This document shows, piece after piece, positions 35,872 to 43,801 of a DNA stretch of 64,000 nucleotides; position 1 is the first letter of the stretch; every line of letters begins with the position of its first letter. The stretch is from Nioella nitratireducens. GTDB taxonomy: Bacteria; Pseudomonadota; Alphaproteobacteria; Rhodobacterales; Rhodobacteraceae. A program made the translations under genes and the position numbers. The stretch lies in assembly GCF_001879715.1 (NCBI RefSeq), contig NZ_MNBW01000011.1:96056-160055 (forward strand), read 5' to 3'. The notes beneath the pieces were generated by a model, which did not search any database, was not told the origin of the DNA, and saw nothing but the letters and a program-made list of their open reading frames with translations.

Positions 35872-36059
35872 TTTCACCTCCGGTTTCTGCATCGCGGCAG
35901 GGGCGGCGACCTGTTAGCGCCCATACTGCCGGGATGCAGCCTGGCGGCGAATCCTTTGCCCTCGCGCCGGGGCGGGCGGCCTGCACCAGGGGCCTGGGCC
36001 GGGGGCTCCGCCGCATCTGCCCCTTGTAACTGCCTGCAAGCTGGCCGATCTGTTACCTC

Positions 36060-36518
36060 ATGGTCTGGCGTTTAATCACCGCTCTCAACCTCTTGCTGCT
36101 TGTCGCCTTTCCGGTGGCATGGGCCGCGCCGCTGATGCGGGCGGGGTTGTTGCCGCTCTTCGGGATGGACGAGATATCGGTGCTGTCGGGCATCCATGCG
36201 CTCTGGTCCGAGGATGTTCTGCTGGCCGGGGTGGTGGCCCTGTTTGCCTTGGTCGCGCCGATGGTCAAGACTCTGGGACTGGTGCTGATCCACCTGTCCC
36301 GCGCGCCTGCGCGGCTGTTGCCGGGGCTGACGGCATTGGGCAAATTCGCAATGGCCGACATCTTCCTGATCGCCATCTATATCACCCTCGGGCAGAGTGT
36401 CGGCGTGGGCCGGGTCGAGACCGCGTGGGGCCTGTGGTTGTTCACTGGCTGCGTGCTGGTCTCTCTTGGTGTTAGCCTTGCCACCTCGGCACTGGTCAAG
36501 CGCGGGGCCATCCGCTAA
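36060..36518 (+). CDS. PqiA-like paraquat-inducible membrane protein
   Basis: 152-aa membrane protein with about four hydrophobic segments, corresponding to one PqiA domain (FALVAPMVKTLGLVLIHLSR and GKFAMADIFLIAIYITLGQS are typical). Full PqiA carries two such domains and works with an MCE protein in lipid transport across the envelope; here only one is encoded and no pqiB follows. No Shine-Dalgarno sequence is evident. radA starts 10 bases downstream. Confidence 0.82.
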   Translation: MVWRLITALNLLLLVAFPVAWAAPLMRAGLLPLFGMDEISVLSGIHALWSEDVLLAGVVALFALVAPMVKTLGLVLIHLSRAPARLLPGLTALGKFAMADIFLIAIYITLGQSVGVGRVETAWGLWLFTGCVLVSLGVSLATSALVKRGAIR

Positions 36519-36527
36519 GCCGATGGC

Positions 36528-37895
36528 ATGGCAAAACCCCTGACCCAGTTTGTCTGTTCCGCCTGCGGGGCCACCCACAAGAAATGGGGGGGGCGCTGCG
36601 ATGCCTGTGGCGAGTGGAACACGATCGTCGAAGAGGCCCCCCTGTCCACCGGCCCCGGCGCCAAGGCGCTAGGTGGCAAGAAGGGCAAGGGCATGGCGCT
36701 GACCGATCTGGCGACCGAAGAACGCCCCCCCGAACGCGACGGATCGGGCATTGCGGAATTCGACCGGGTGCTTGGCGGCGGGCTGGTGTCCGCCTCGGCC
36801 ACGCTGGTCGGCGGCGACCCCGGCATCGGCAAATCCACGCTTTTGTTGCAGGCGGCGGCCAGTTTCGCGCAGGCGGGGCTGAAGGTGATCTATGTCTCGG
36901 GTGAGGAAGCCACCGCACAGGTGCGGATGCGGGCGCAGCGGTTGGGGCTGGGTGACAGCCCGGTCAAGCTGGCTGCGGAAACAAACCTGCGCGAGATCCT
37001 GACAACGCTGGATGCGGAGCGCCCCGATCTGGTTGTAATCGATTCGATCCAGACCATGTGGCTCGACACGGTGGATTCTGCCCCCGGCTCGGTCAGTCAG
37101 GTTCGCGCCGCCGCGCACGAGCTGGTGAGTTTCGCCAAAAGAAAGGGCGTCAGCGTGATGCTGGTGGGCCATGTGACCAAGGAGGGCCAGATCGCTGGCC
37201 CCCGCGTGGTCGAGCATATGGTTGACACGGTGCTCTATTTCGAGGGCGAACGCGGCCACCAGTTCCGTATTCTGCGCAGCGTCAAGAACCGCTTTGGTCC
37301 GGCGGACGAGATCGGTGTTTTCGAGATGACCGGCGGCGGGCTGGCCGAGGTGCCCAACCCCTCGGCCCTGTTCCTGTCGGACCGCAACGAACGCGCGCCG
37401 GGATCGGTGGTGTTCGCCGGGATCGAGGGCACACGGCCCGTGCTGGTCGAGGTGCAGGCGCTTGTCGCGCCCTCGTCCCTGTCCCAACCGCGCCGTGCGG
37501 TCGTGGGCTGGGACGGCGGCAGGCTGTCGATGATCCTCGCGGTGCTGGAGGCGCGGGTGGGGATCAGCTTTCAGGGATTGGACGTTTACCTCAACATTGC
37601 GGGCGGCATGCGCATCTCGGAACCCGCCGCAGACCTTGCCGTGGCGGCCGCACTATTGTCGGCGCGCGAAGACTCGGCCCTGCCCGCGACCTGCGTCGTG
37701 TTCGGCGAACTCAGCCTCTCGGGGGCGCTGCGTCCGGTCGCACAGGCGGAAAACAGGTTGAAAGAAGCACGGAAACTTGGTTTTTCGTCTGCAATCGCGC
37801 CTGAGGGATGCAAAATCACCGACGGGGCTGATATGGAATTGAAACTGATGCCGGATCTGGCCCGGTTCACTGGCGACATATTCGGCGCGGGCTGA
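36528..37895 (+). CDS. radA: DNA repair protein RadA/Sms
   Basis: 455-aa RecA-like ATPase promoting branch migration in recombination. Zinc finger FVCSACGATHKKWGGRCDAC at residues 5-24; Walker A GGDPGIGKST near residue 90; the RadA-specific KNRFG motif (VKNRFGPADEIG); and a C-terminal Lon-protease-like domain (LNIAGGMRISEPAADLAVAA) without an obvious protease Ser-Lys pair. Length is normal for the family. It precedes cvpA by 33 bases. Confidence 0.95.
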   Translation: MAKPLTQFVCSACGATHKKWGGRCDACGEWNTIVEEAPLSTGPGAKALGGKKGKGMALTDLATEERPPERDGSGIAEFDRVLGGGLVSASATLVGGDPGIGKSTLLLQAAASFAQAGLKVIYVSGEEATAQVRMRAQRLGLGDSPVKLAAETNLREILTTLDAERPDLVVIDSIQTMWLDTVDSAPGSVSQVRAAAHELVSFAKRKGVSVMLVGHVTKEGQIAGPRVVEHMVDTVLYFEGERGHQFRILRSVKNRFGPADEIGVFEMTGGGLAEVPNPSALFLSDRNERAPGSVVFAGIEGTRPVLVEVQALVAPSSLSQPRRAVVGWDGGRLSMILAVLEARVGISFQGLDVYLNIAGGMRISEPAADLAVAAALLSAREDSALPATCVVFGELSLSGALRPVAQAENRLKEARKLGFSSAIAPEGCKITDGADMELKLMPDLARFTGDIFGAG

Positions 37896-37928
37896 TGCCC
37901 CAAGGCCGCGAAAATATCGAGAGGATTC

Positions 37929-38495
37929 ATGGAAGGCTTCACTATTTTCGACGCGGTCGTGGCCGGTGTCATCGTCGTTTCCGCCATTCTGGCCTATTCG
38001 CGCGGCTTCGTGCGCGAGGCGCTGTCCATCGCGGGATGGATCGCGGCGGCCATTGTCGCGTTCATCTTCGCGCCGCGCGCCAAGGAACTGATGTTCGAAA
38101 TCCCCTATCTGGGCGATTTCCTGAACGGATCTTGCGAACTGGCGGTGATCGCGGCGTTTGCGGCGGTCTTTGCCATCGCGCTTGTGGTCATCTCGCTCTT
38201 CACCCCGTTCTTTTCCAGCGCGGTGCAGCGCTCGGCCATCGGCGGGCTGGATGCGGGGCTTGGCTTCCTCTTCGGGGTTTTGCGCGGCGTGCTGCTGGTG
38301 GTCGTGGCGCTCATTGCCTATGACCGCGTGGTCGGGAACGAGCCGATTGCCGTGATTTCCGACAGCCGCTCGGCCGTGATCTTCCAGAACATGCAAACCC
38401 GGATCGAAGAGCAAATCCCCTCGGATGCGCCGGGCTGGATCGTGCAGCGCTATGAACAACTGGTGAATTCCTGCGAGGCGCCCGCCGCGAACTGA
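37929..38495 (+). CDS. cvpA: CvpA family membrane protein
   Basis: 188-aa inner-membrane protein with four hydrophobic segments and the family opening FTIFDAVVAGVIVVSAILAY followed by SRGFVREALSIAGWIAA. E. coli CvpA is needed for colicin V production and bile resistance; its biochemical role is unclear. As in many bacteria it lies just upstream of purF. Confidence 0.92.
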   Translation: MEGFTIFDAVVAGVIVVSAILAYSRGFVREALSIAGWIAAAIVAFIFAPRAKELMFEIPYLGDFLNGSCELAVIAAFAAVFAIALVVISLFTPFFSSAVQRSAIGGLDAGLGFLFGVLRGVLLVVVALIAYDRVVGNEPIAVISDSRSAVIFQNMQTRIEEQIPSDAPGWIVQRYEQLVNSCEAPAAN

Positions 38496-38498
38496 TCC

Positions 38499-38612
38499 TC
38501 AGGCGTCTTCCGAGAGGAAGGCGTCGATCTCTTCGACCCCCTGCGGTCAGACCGGATCGCTCGGCACAGGCATGCGATTGGCCGCGTGGCGGTTGGTTTG
38601 ATTATTTTGCAC
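38499..38612 (-). pseudogene. Possible small reading frame interrupted by a TGA
   Basis: On the - strand a frame opening at GTG (38612) reads VQNNQTNRHAANRMPVPSDP-V, then TGA at 38547-38549, then PQGVEEIDAFLSEDA and TGA. Both parts look like a protein tail rather than random sequence, so this may be a remnant or an interrupted small gene in the cvpA-purF gap. No clear ribosome-binding site is seen. Very tentative. Confidence 0.25.
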
Positions 38613-38716
38613 CTGCAGCGATCACAATCGGGATTCACAAAACTGTCACAGGTGACTTTCCCTCGCCGGGGGTCTATACGAACGCGGAATCGATTGGACG
38701 CGGAGCCCTCCCCAAT

Positions 38717-40192
38717 ATGCGTGACCAAAGCGAACCCTTCCTGAGCCACCCGTTCGATGACGACAAGCTCAAGGAAGAGTGCGGAGTCTTCGGCGTAATC
38801 GGCGTTGCCGATGCCGCCAATTTCGTGGCCCTCGGCCTTCATGCCCTGCAACACCGTGGACAAGAGGCAGGCGGTATCGTCAGCCACGACCCCGTGCAGG
38901 GCTTCAACTCTGCCCGGCGCTTCGGCTACGTGCGCGACAACTTCACCTCTGAGGATGTGATGAAAACCGTGCCCGGCCCGCTCGCCATCGGCCATGTGCG
39001 CTATTCCACTGCCGGGTCTAAGGGCGCGACTGCGATCCGCGACGTGCAGCCCTTCTTTGGCGAGTTCGCCATGGGCGGCGCGGCAATTGCCCATAACGGC
39101 AATATCGTCAACGCCAACGAATTGCGGCGCGAGCTGATCGAACGCGGCTCGATCTTTCAAAGCTCCTCTGACAGCGAATGCATCATCCACCTGATGGCGC
39201 GCAGCTATCAGAAAAACATCCCCGAGCGGATGAAAGATGCCCTGCGCCGCGTAGAGGGCGCGTTTTCCGTGGTTGCCATGACCCGCACCAAGCTGATCGG
39301 CGTGCGCGATCCGCTTGGCGTGCGCCCGCTGGTTCTGGGCAAGGTGGGCGATGGCTGGGCGCTGTCCTCGGAAACCTGTGCGCTGGACATTATCGGCGCA
39401 GAATTCGTGCGAGAGATCGAACCCGGCGAAATGGTGGTGATTACCGACGAGGGGGTCGAAAGCTTCCATCCCTTCGAGGCCCGCAAGCCGCGGTTCTGCA
39501 TTTTCGAGCATGTCTATTTCTCGCGTCCCGACTCGATCCTCGGGGGGCGATCCGTCTATGAAACCCGCGAGGCCATCGGCCGTGAACTGGCCAAGGAAGC
39601 GCCGGTTGACGCCGATCTGGTCTGCCCGGTGCCTGACAGCGGCACCCCGGCGGCGATCGGCTATTCGCTGGAGTCGGGCATTCCCTATGCCATGGGGATC
39701 ATCCGCAACCAGTATATGGGCCGAACCTTCATCGAGCCGACCGAGCAGATCCGCAACATGGGCGTGCGCCTGAAGCTGAACGTCAACCGCGCGCTGATCG
39801 AGGGCAAGCGGGTGATCCTGGTCGACGACTCGGTCGTGCGCGGCACCACCAGCCGCAAGATCAAGGAGATGATCCTCGACGCGGGCGCCAGGGAAGTGCA
39901 CTTCCGCATCGCGTCGCCGCCGACCGCATGGCCCTGCTTTTACGGGGTGGATACGCCGCAGCGCGAAAAGCTGTTGGCCGCGACCATGTCCGAGGATGAA
40001 ATGCGCGCGCATCTACAGGTGGACAGCCTGCGCTTCATCTCGCTCGACGGGCTTTATCGCGCCGTGGGCGAGGCCGAGGGGCGCAAGGCCGACTGCCCAC
40101 AATATTGCGATGCCTGTTTCTCGGGCGAGTATCCGGTGCGGCCCACGGACGTCCTGAAGTCGGGGCAACTGCGCCTCAAGGAAGATGCCTGA
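38717..40192 (+). CDS. purF: Amidophosphoribosyltransferase
   Basis: 491-aa enzyme of the first committed step of purine synthesis. A 21-residue propeptide precedes Cys22 in EECGVFGVIG, the N-terminal nucleophile after processing. The glutaminase domain is followed by the phosphoribosyltransferase domain with the PRPP motif VILVDDSVVRGTTSRK. Late cysteines (CPQYCDACFSGEYP) fit the Fe-S type PurF. The start precedes the conserved propeptide; no better upstream ATG. Confidence 0.96.
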   Translation: MRDQSEPFLSHPFDDDKLKEECGVFGVIGVADAANFVALGLHALQHRGQEAGGIVSHDPVQGFNSARRFGYVRDNFTSEDVMKTVPGPLAIGHVRYSTAGSKGATAIRDVQPFFGEFAMGGAAIAHNGNIVNANELRRELIERGSIFQSSSDSECIIHLMARSYQKNIPERMKDALRRVEGAFSVVAMTRTKLIGVRDPLGVRPLVLGKVGDGWALSSETCALDIIGAEFVREIEPGEMVVITDEGVESFHPFEARKPRFCIFEHVYFSRPDSILGGRSVYETREAIGRELAKEAPVDADLVCPVPDSGTPAAIGYSLESGIPYAMGIIRNQYMGRTFIEPTEQIRNMGVRLKLNVNRALIEGKRVILVDDSVVRGTTSRKIKEMILDAGAREVHFRIASPPTAWPCFYGVDTPQREKLLAATMSEDEMRAHLQVDSLRFISLDGLYRAVGEAEGRKADCPQYCDACFSGEYPVRPTDVLKSGQLRLKEDA

Positions 40193-40607
40193 GACGCCGG
40201 TCACTTTCCGCCCGCACCATTTTCTCTGTGCCCTCGGGTTTCAGGGCAAGGGCTATTCCGACGGCTTCACCGCCAACATGGCGGCCATCGTCATGGACCG
40301 CCTGCGCGCGCCGGGTGGCGATGACGTGGTGATCGAAACCACTGGCGCGACCGACGACATCTGTGGCCCCTGTCCCAAGCGGCGCGGGCGGCTATGCACC
40401 AATCAGCCCGCGATTTCCAAGCTCGACCGCGCCCACGCCGTGGCGTTGAAGCTGAAACCGTTCGATCGGCTGACATGGGGCGAGGCGCAGCGGCGCATTC
40501 TGGACAACGTACCGCCCGGCAGCCTGTCAACGCTGTGCGAAGGTTGCCAGTGGCTGGAGCTTGGGCTGTGCGAAGACGCGCTGGCGCGGCTGCACGCCAA
40601 GCGGTGA
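40185..40607 (+). CDS. DUF1284 cysteine-rich protein
   Basis: 140-aa protein opening with FRPHHFLCALGFQGKGYSDGF, the DUF1284 signature. It has clustered cysteines (DICGPCPKRRGRLC and TLCEGCQWLELGLC), with spacing that could hold an Fe-S cluster or zinc. AAGGAAG precedes the ATG. It overlaps the purF stop by 8 bp, so the two are co-translated. Function unknown. Confidence 0.85.
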   Translation: MPETPVTFRPHHFLCALGFQGKGYSDGFTANMAAIVMDRLRAPGGDDVVIETTGATDDICGPCPKRRGRLCTNQPAISKLDRAHAVALKLKPFDRLTWGEAQRRILDNVPPGSLSTLCEGCQWLELGLCEDALARLHAKR

Positions 40608-40696
40608 ACACTGCAGATCAGGGTGCGCGTCCGCGCTGCGGTTCGCGGTCTGCGCCCAGCCAATGCCGATGGTGCCAAGCGGTGAACGTGGCCCCA

Positions 40697-40727
40697 ACGA
40701 AAAACGCCACCCCGAAGGGCGGCGTTT
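40697..40727 (-). terminator. Terminator after bioY
   Basis: AAACGCC and GGCGTTT enclose a CCC-GAA-GGG inner stem; reading on the - strand a T-run (TTTTT) follows. It lies 23 bases after bioY. Confidence 0.7.
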
Positions 40728-40749
40728 CCGATGATCAGACAGACAAGGC

Positions 40750-41349
40750 TCAGCCGCGCGACAGGGCCTTCCAGCCACCGGCGACCAGCAGGGCCGCGAT
40801 CACGGCCTTGACGGCATCGCCCACAAGGAAGGGGGCCACGAAATAGGCCCAGTAGTAGCTGGTGAAGTCTGCGCCGACCCAGCCCGCGTCGAAGCCGAAC
40901 GCGCCAGCCACGGCCATCGGCCAGGCAAGGCCCGGAATGTAGAGCAGGGCGGAAATCGCGACAGCCGACAGCGCGGTGCCGATCACGCCCTTGGCGATGC
41001 CGCGTTCTGCGGCCCACCCGGCGGCCCAGGCCATGGCGACGAAGCCAAGCAGGAAACCCGCGGTCGGCCCGGCAAAGGCCAGCCCGTTCATGCCATTGGC
41101 GAACACCGGCAATCCCATCGCGCCTTCCAGCAGGTAGGCGACCAGCGTGGCGGCGCCGAGGCGCGAGCCGAAGGTGAAGCCCACCATCAGGATGGCCAGC
41201 GTTTGCAGCGTCATCGGCACCGGCAGCATCGGAACGGAAATCTGGGCGGCCACGGCGATAAAGGCCGACCCTGCCAGCACCAGAAGCGCCTTGCGGGTGG
41301 TGCTCTGGGTGCCAAGCACCGCTTGGCTCAGAGTTGTTTCGCGGGTCAT
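40750..41349 (-). CDS. bioY: Biotin transporter BioY (ECF S component)
   Basis: 199-aa membrane protein with six hydrophobic segments and the BioY motif VPMLPVPMTLQTLAILMVGF near the N-terminus, plus GLAFAGPTAGFLLGF. It binds biotin alone or with BioM and BioN; no bioMN genes are seen here. AGGAGACGCGC before ATG 41349 decides this start over one six codons upstream. A 12-bp palindrome lies in the leader. Confidence 0.94.
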   Translation of the reverse strand: MTRETTLSQAVLGTQSTTRKALLVLAGSAFIAVAAQISVPMLPVPMTLQTLAILMVGFTFGSRLGAATLVAYLLEGAMGLPVFANGMNGLAFAGPTAGFLLGFVAMAWAAGWAAERGIAKGVIGTALSAVAISALLYIPGLAWPMAVAGAFGFDAGWVGADFTSYYWAYFVAPFLVGDAVKAVIAALLVAGGWKALSRG

Positions 41350-41360
41350 GCGCGTCTCCT

Positions 41361-41372
41361 TTTGCATGCAAA
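41361..41372 (-). promoter_or_regulatory. 12-bp palindrome in the bioY leader
   Basis: TTTGCATGCAAA, perfect, 12 bases upstream of the bioY start. It does not resemble the TTATCTATAA-type BioR site, so any regulator is unknown. Confidence 0.3.
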
Positions 41373-41474
41373 TTTCCCCTCAGGGGCCGGTTGTCACCGC
41401 CCCCCGACGCAAAGTCAAGCGGCGAAGGGCCGCGCAAGGTGGCTGCCCCCTTGCCAAGGCCTGAAAATCCGGCC

Positions 41475-42158
41475 ATGACCCCGCCCATGACACAGACAAA
41501 ACCTCTCGACGGTCGTATCGCTCTTGTCACCGGCGCTTCGCGCGGGCTGGGGGCGGCCTCGGCTGAATGGCTAGCCGGGCAGGGCGCCCATGTCGTTGCT
41601 GTCGCGCGCACTTCCGGGGCGCTGGAAGAGCTTGACGACCGCATTCAGGCAGCGGGTGGGCATGCCACGCTCGCGCCGATGGATGTGACGGTGGATGACG
41701 CCATGGCGCATCTCTGCCGCTCGATCCACGACCGGTGGGGCAAGGCCGATATCTGGGTGCACACGGCGATTCACGCCACTGCCCTGACGCCGGCCAGCCA
41801 GATCCGCGACAAGGATCTGGATGCCAACATCCGCACCAATATCCGCGCCACGGCCCGCCTGATCGCGATGGTCGAGCCGCTGATTGCCCCCTCGGACATG
41901 GCCACGGCGGTGTTTTTCGATGATGCGGGCGACCCGATGTATAGCGGCGCCTACGAAATGTCGAAGGCCGCACAACGCGGTCTGGTCTCGCGTTGGCAGG
42001 CCGAAACGGCCAAGTTCGGCCCACGGGTCGAGCTGTTGCAGCCCAAGCCGATGCCTACGGCGGTCCGCGCCCGCTTTTACCCCGGTGAAGACAAAGAGGC
42101 GCTGGCCAGACCCCGAGACGAGGCCGCGCGCCTGTTGGCCCCGCTGTTCGCCGGGTAG
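41475..42158 (+). CDS. Short-chain dehydrogenase/reductase
   Basis: 227-aa SDR. NAD(P)-binding TGASRGLG at residues 19-26 and the catalytic Tyr-x3-Lys in GAYEMSKAA are present. The expected Ser is not obvious: the segment before the Tyr is FFDDAGDPMYSGAY. The substrate is not indicated. Start at 41475 (MTPPMTQT) or 41487; earlier codons overlap the bioY leader on the other strand. Confidence 0.85.
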   Translation: MTPPMTQTKPLDGRIALVTGASRGLGAASAEWLAGQGAHVVAVARTSGALEELDDRIQAAGGHATLAPMDVTVDDAMAHLCRSIHDRWGKADIWVHTAIHATALTPASQIRDKDLDANIRTNIRATARLIAMVEPLIAPSDMATAVFFDDAGDPMYSGAYEMSKAAQRGLVSRWQAETAKFGPRVELLQPKPMPTAVRARFYPGEDKEALARPRDEAARLLAPLFAG

Positions 42159-42221
42159 AGCAGGGGGCGCGCCGCAGCCTGATGCGCTCAATCGGTGATC
42201 TGTCCGTGGCGATGATATGAA

Positions 42222-42260
42222 AACGCCCCCGCATGTCCTTGCGGGGGCGTTTCTTTTTTG
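42222..42260. terminator. Strong bidirectional terminator between the SDR gene and zapA
   Basis: AAACGCCCCCGCA and TGCGGGGGCGTTT pair perfectly over 13 bp around a 6-base loop; T-tract CTTTTTT on the right and A-tract on the left. Confidence 0.9.
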
Positions 42261-42284
42261 TCGGCGGCCTGACGGGCCGTGATC

Positions 42285-42731
42285 TCAGGTTTCTGTGGTC
42301 GCGCCGCCGTCTTCCACTTCCAAAGCAAGGGCTTCGGCGCGCGCGGCGATCTCGGCCAGCGTGTCGGACACGGCTGCGGGGATCACCGGGACCGAGACCT
42401 GCCCGGGGTTGGGCGACGGGGCCTCTTCCATCTCGGCGATGCGGCGAGCGCGGTCGGCAAGGCGCTGTTCTGCGTCCGACAGGGCGCGGTCGCGGGCGCG
42501 GACCGTGTCCTCGGCCTTTTGCAAGTCTTCTTCCAGTCCGGCGGTCTTGTCGGCCAGCATCAGCCCCGCCATCAACAGCATCCGCTCGGACGGCATCCGC
42601 CCGATCTGGCCAAGCACGACGGACGCCTCGGTATCCAGCATTTGCGCGGCGGCGCGCAGGAATGGTTCTTCCCCCGGCTGACAGGCGACGGTGAATGTGC
42701 GACCGCCGATTTCGATTTGGATCTCAGGCAT
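42285..42731 (-). CDS. zapA: Cell division protein ZapA
   Basis: 148-aa FtsZ-associated protein. EIQIEIGGRTFTVACQPGEE at the N-terminus is the ZapA signature; a coiled coil follows (LEEDLQKAEDTVRARDRALS). A Pro-rich linker and short C-terminal helix extend it beyond the usual 100-110 residues. The ATG at 42731 overlaps the end of the upstream coiled-coil gene by 8 bp, so the two are coupled. Confidence 0.92.
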   Translation of the reverse strand: MPEIQIEIGGRTFTVACQPGEEPFLRAAAQMLDTEASVVLGQIGRMPSERMLLMAGLMLADKTAGLEEDLQKAEDTVRARDRALSDAEQRLADRARRIAEMEEAPSPNPGQVSVPVIPAAVSDTLAEIAARAEALALEVEDGGATTET

Positions 42732-43542
42732 CTGCGGCACCTCCTTCAAGGACGGGGCGGATCTCGGACAGGATGGCACGGGCTTCGGCCGCTTCCGAGG
42801 CGCGTTCGGCGCGCAGGCTTTCCAGTTCGGCGGCCAGCGCGGCGGTTACGAGGTCTGAGTCCGGGGCGTCGCCCGCTGCGATCGCCTCGCGCATTTCATC
42901 GACGGTGTCGCGCAGCGAGCGGTTGCTTTCGCGCAGACGCGCCAGTTCTCCGGTGGCCTCGGGGCCGCTGGAATCGGCCAGCCCCTGTAGCTGGTCCAGC
43001 TTGCCTTGCACCTCTTCGAGCTGTTCGCGGGCCTCGTTATATTCGGCCCGAGCGGCCTTGCGCTCGTCGCGGACGCGGACGATCCGGCGGCGCAAGACCG
43101 CTTCGATCTCGCGCTGGCGCTCCAGTTCGGCCTCCAGCTCTGCCTGTGCGGCGGCGTCGGCCTCGGCACTCGCGGATGTCGCGGCTTCCAGTTCGTCGCG
43201 CAGGGCGGCGGTGGTGCGGGCGGCATCATCGGCATCGGCCTGCCGCGCGGCTTCCAGCGCGTGCAACCGGTCGGTGAGGTCAGCATTGGCCGCCTGTTCG
43301 GCCTGTAGCGCCGACTGGGTTTCCTCAAGCGCGGCCGTCAAAGACGCGACCCGGTCTTCCAAGTCTTCGGTGGGGGGGGCCGATCCGTCTGCCGCCGCAG
43401 GATCGGCACGGGATGCTATCCCCTGCGCGATCCGGTCGAGCGCTGTCGTGATCCGGTGTTCCAGCGCCGCGATGCGGTCCAGATCCGTGGTCTCGTTCAT
43501 GTGCTGCCACGCCTCTTTTGTCGTGCTGGCCTTGGTGGCCAT
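42724..43542 (-). CDS. Coiled-coil protein of unknown function upstream of zapA
   Basis: 272-aa, almost entirely Ala/Glu/Arg-rich coiled coil from about residue 60 to 260 (LEDRVASLTAALEETQSALQ, AELEAELERQREIEAVLRRR). No membrane segment or signal. Overlap with zapA suggests a division role, possibly a partner of ZapA. The start may be the ATG at 43542 or at 43500 (MNETTDLD). A hydrolase or binding domain is not recognised. Confidence 0.8.
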   Translation of the reverse strand: MATKASTTKEAWQHMNETTDLDRIAALEHRITTALDRIAQGIASRADPAAADGSAPPTEDLEDRVASLTAALEETQSALQAEQAANADLTDRLHALEAARQADADDAARTTAALRDELEAATSASAEADAAAQAELEAELERQREIEAVLRRRIVRVRDERKAARAEYNEAREQLEEVQGKLDQLQGLADSSGPEATGELARLRESNRSLRDTVDEMREAIAAGDAPDSDLVTAALAAELESLRAERASEAAEARAILSEIRPVLEGGAADA

Positions 43543-43772
43543 GCCTGTCTGCCATTCTCAGGGGGCCTTGTGCCGGGTGCGGACGCGCCCCTGCGCCCAC
43601 CGGCCCATGGCCCCATTTGCCTGACCCTAGCGAATCGCATCCCGGCCCATTTTGCAACCGTTTCCGGGCCAATCCGGGTGGTTTTGCGGCATTTGGGGCG
43701 GTTTTTCGCAGGGCCGGGGCGCTGCCCGCGCTTGCACTCCGCCCCCCCTCTGCTAAGACCGCGCGCGAGCCC

Positions 43773-43786
43773 TGCTAACGCAAACA
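43773..43786 (+). promoter_or_regulatory. CceR-like site upstream of transketolase
   Basis: TGCTAACGCAAACA resembles the sites before the gap genes (arms TGCTA/AAACA). It ends 15 bases before the tkt start. Confidence 0.4.
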
Positions 43787-43801
43787 TGAAGGACGCGCAC
43801 C

